A DNA stretch of 6,445 nt from CAZGWE01 sp964529405 (lineage in GTDB: Bacteria; Patescibacteriota; UBA1384; XYA2-FULL-43-10; 1-14-0-10-43-13), in NCBI GenBank assembly GCA_964529405.1, contig CAZGWE010000026.1, positions 1 to 6,445 of the forward strand. The letters are read 5' to 3'. Shown here one piece after another: positions 6,403 through 6,445 of the stretch. The position numbers and the translations under genes are program-made. The notes under the pieces are model-generated. The model was not told the DNA's origin. It saw only the letters and a program-made list of their open reading frames with translations, and did not search any database. The first letter of the stretch is position 1; every line of letters begins with the position of its first letter.

Positions 6403-6445
6403 ATGTTTAAATTGTTACCGGTTTATTCATCTGTTAGTCTGGAGA
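6403..6445 (+). CDS. Possible start of a next gene, cut by the window edge
   Basis: ATG 6403 opens a frame that stays open to the last base (MFKLLPVYSSVSLE). There is no ribosome binding site, it begins 4 nt after the right inverted repeat, and 14 codons are too few to judge. It is listed only because a gene could continue outside the window. Confidence 0.12.
   Translation, partial: MFKLLPVYSSVSLE

Larger units (their letters stand above)
6097..6445. other. 349-nt tail after lepA without a convincing gene
   Basis: After the double stop of lepA this stretch is A/T-rich and holds, in order, a small hairpin CTTCA-AGAA-TGAAG (6106-6119), the terminator-like hairpin, a GC-rich patch (about 6163-6180), a purine-rich stretch with a doubtful short ORF, the inverted-repeat element and a start-like ATG at 6403. 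No tRNA, rRNA or recognisable protein was found on either strand. Confidence 0.7.

Noticed and set aside
1..6445. UGA recoding, as in some Patescibacteria, because no gene here stops with TGA
   Set aside because: None of the five genes has an in-frame TGA, so there is no sign of reassignment; five stops are too few to mean anything.

Overview
The window is a compact, single-strand gene block from what looks like an ultra-small-genome bacterium, probably a Candidate Phyla Radiation (Patescibacteria, Parcubacteria-like) member. That placement is inference. It rests on short intergenic gaps (7 to 46 nt), almost no Shine-Dalgarno sequences, an FtsH with the style of tail I associate with that group, a MurJ homologue that has lost several family-typical charged residues, and a GC-rich palindrome inserted in frame in a housekeeping gene. 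All stops are TAA or TAG and the genes read cleanly in the standard code.

Layout, all on the + strand: the C-terminal half of the membrane AAA+ protease FtsH (up to 1009); a 14-helix MurJ/MviN-type lipid II flippase homologue (1044-2636); a small calcineurin-like metallophosphoesterase (2644-3273); endonuclease IV, Nfo (3318-4160); and elongation factor 4, LepA (4207-6096). Together they cover membrane protein quality control, envelope precursor transport, base-excision repair and ribosome function. They do not form one pathway; this looks like a housekeeping cluster, possibly read as one or two transcripts.

The gaps carry structure. Both spacers around the phosphoesterase gene are short tandem repeats whose units begin TATAG, and one copy in each provides the upstream gene's TAG stop. 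A -10-like hexamer lies 5 to 8 nt before the ATG of three genes that lack a ribosome binding site, which suggests leaderless translation. lepA carries about 28 extra codons in its GTPase domain, made of a 97-bp segment with imperfect inverted-repeat ends around a 7-bp GC-rich hairpin.

From 6097 to the end there is no convincing gene. The stretch holds an A/U-rich terminator-like hairpin, a doubtful 47-codon ORF, and a 129-bp element bounded by perfect 13-bp inverted repeats with TA on both outer sides (a MITE- or REPIN-like repeat without a transposase). I found no rRNA, tRNA, CRISPR array or complete mobile element. No complete new system is evident; the most notable items are the in-frame palindromic insert in lepA, the inverted-repeat element at the end, the TATAG spacers and the charge-depleted MurJ.
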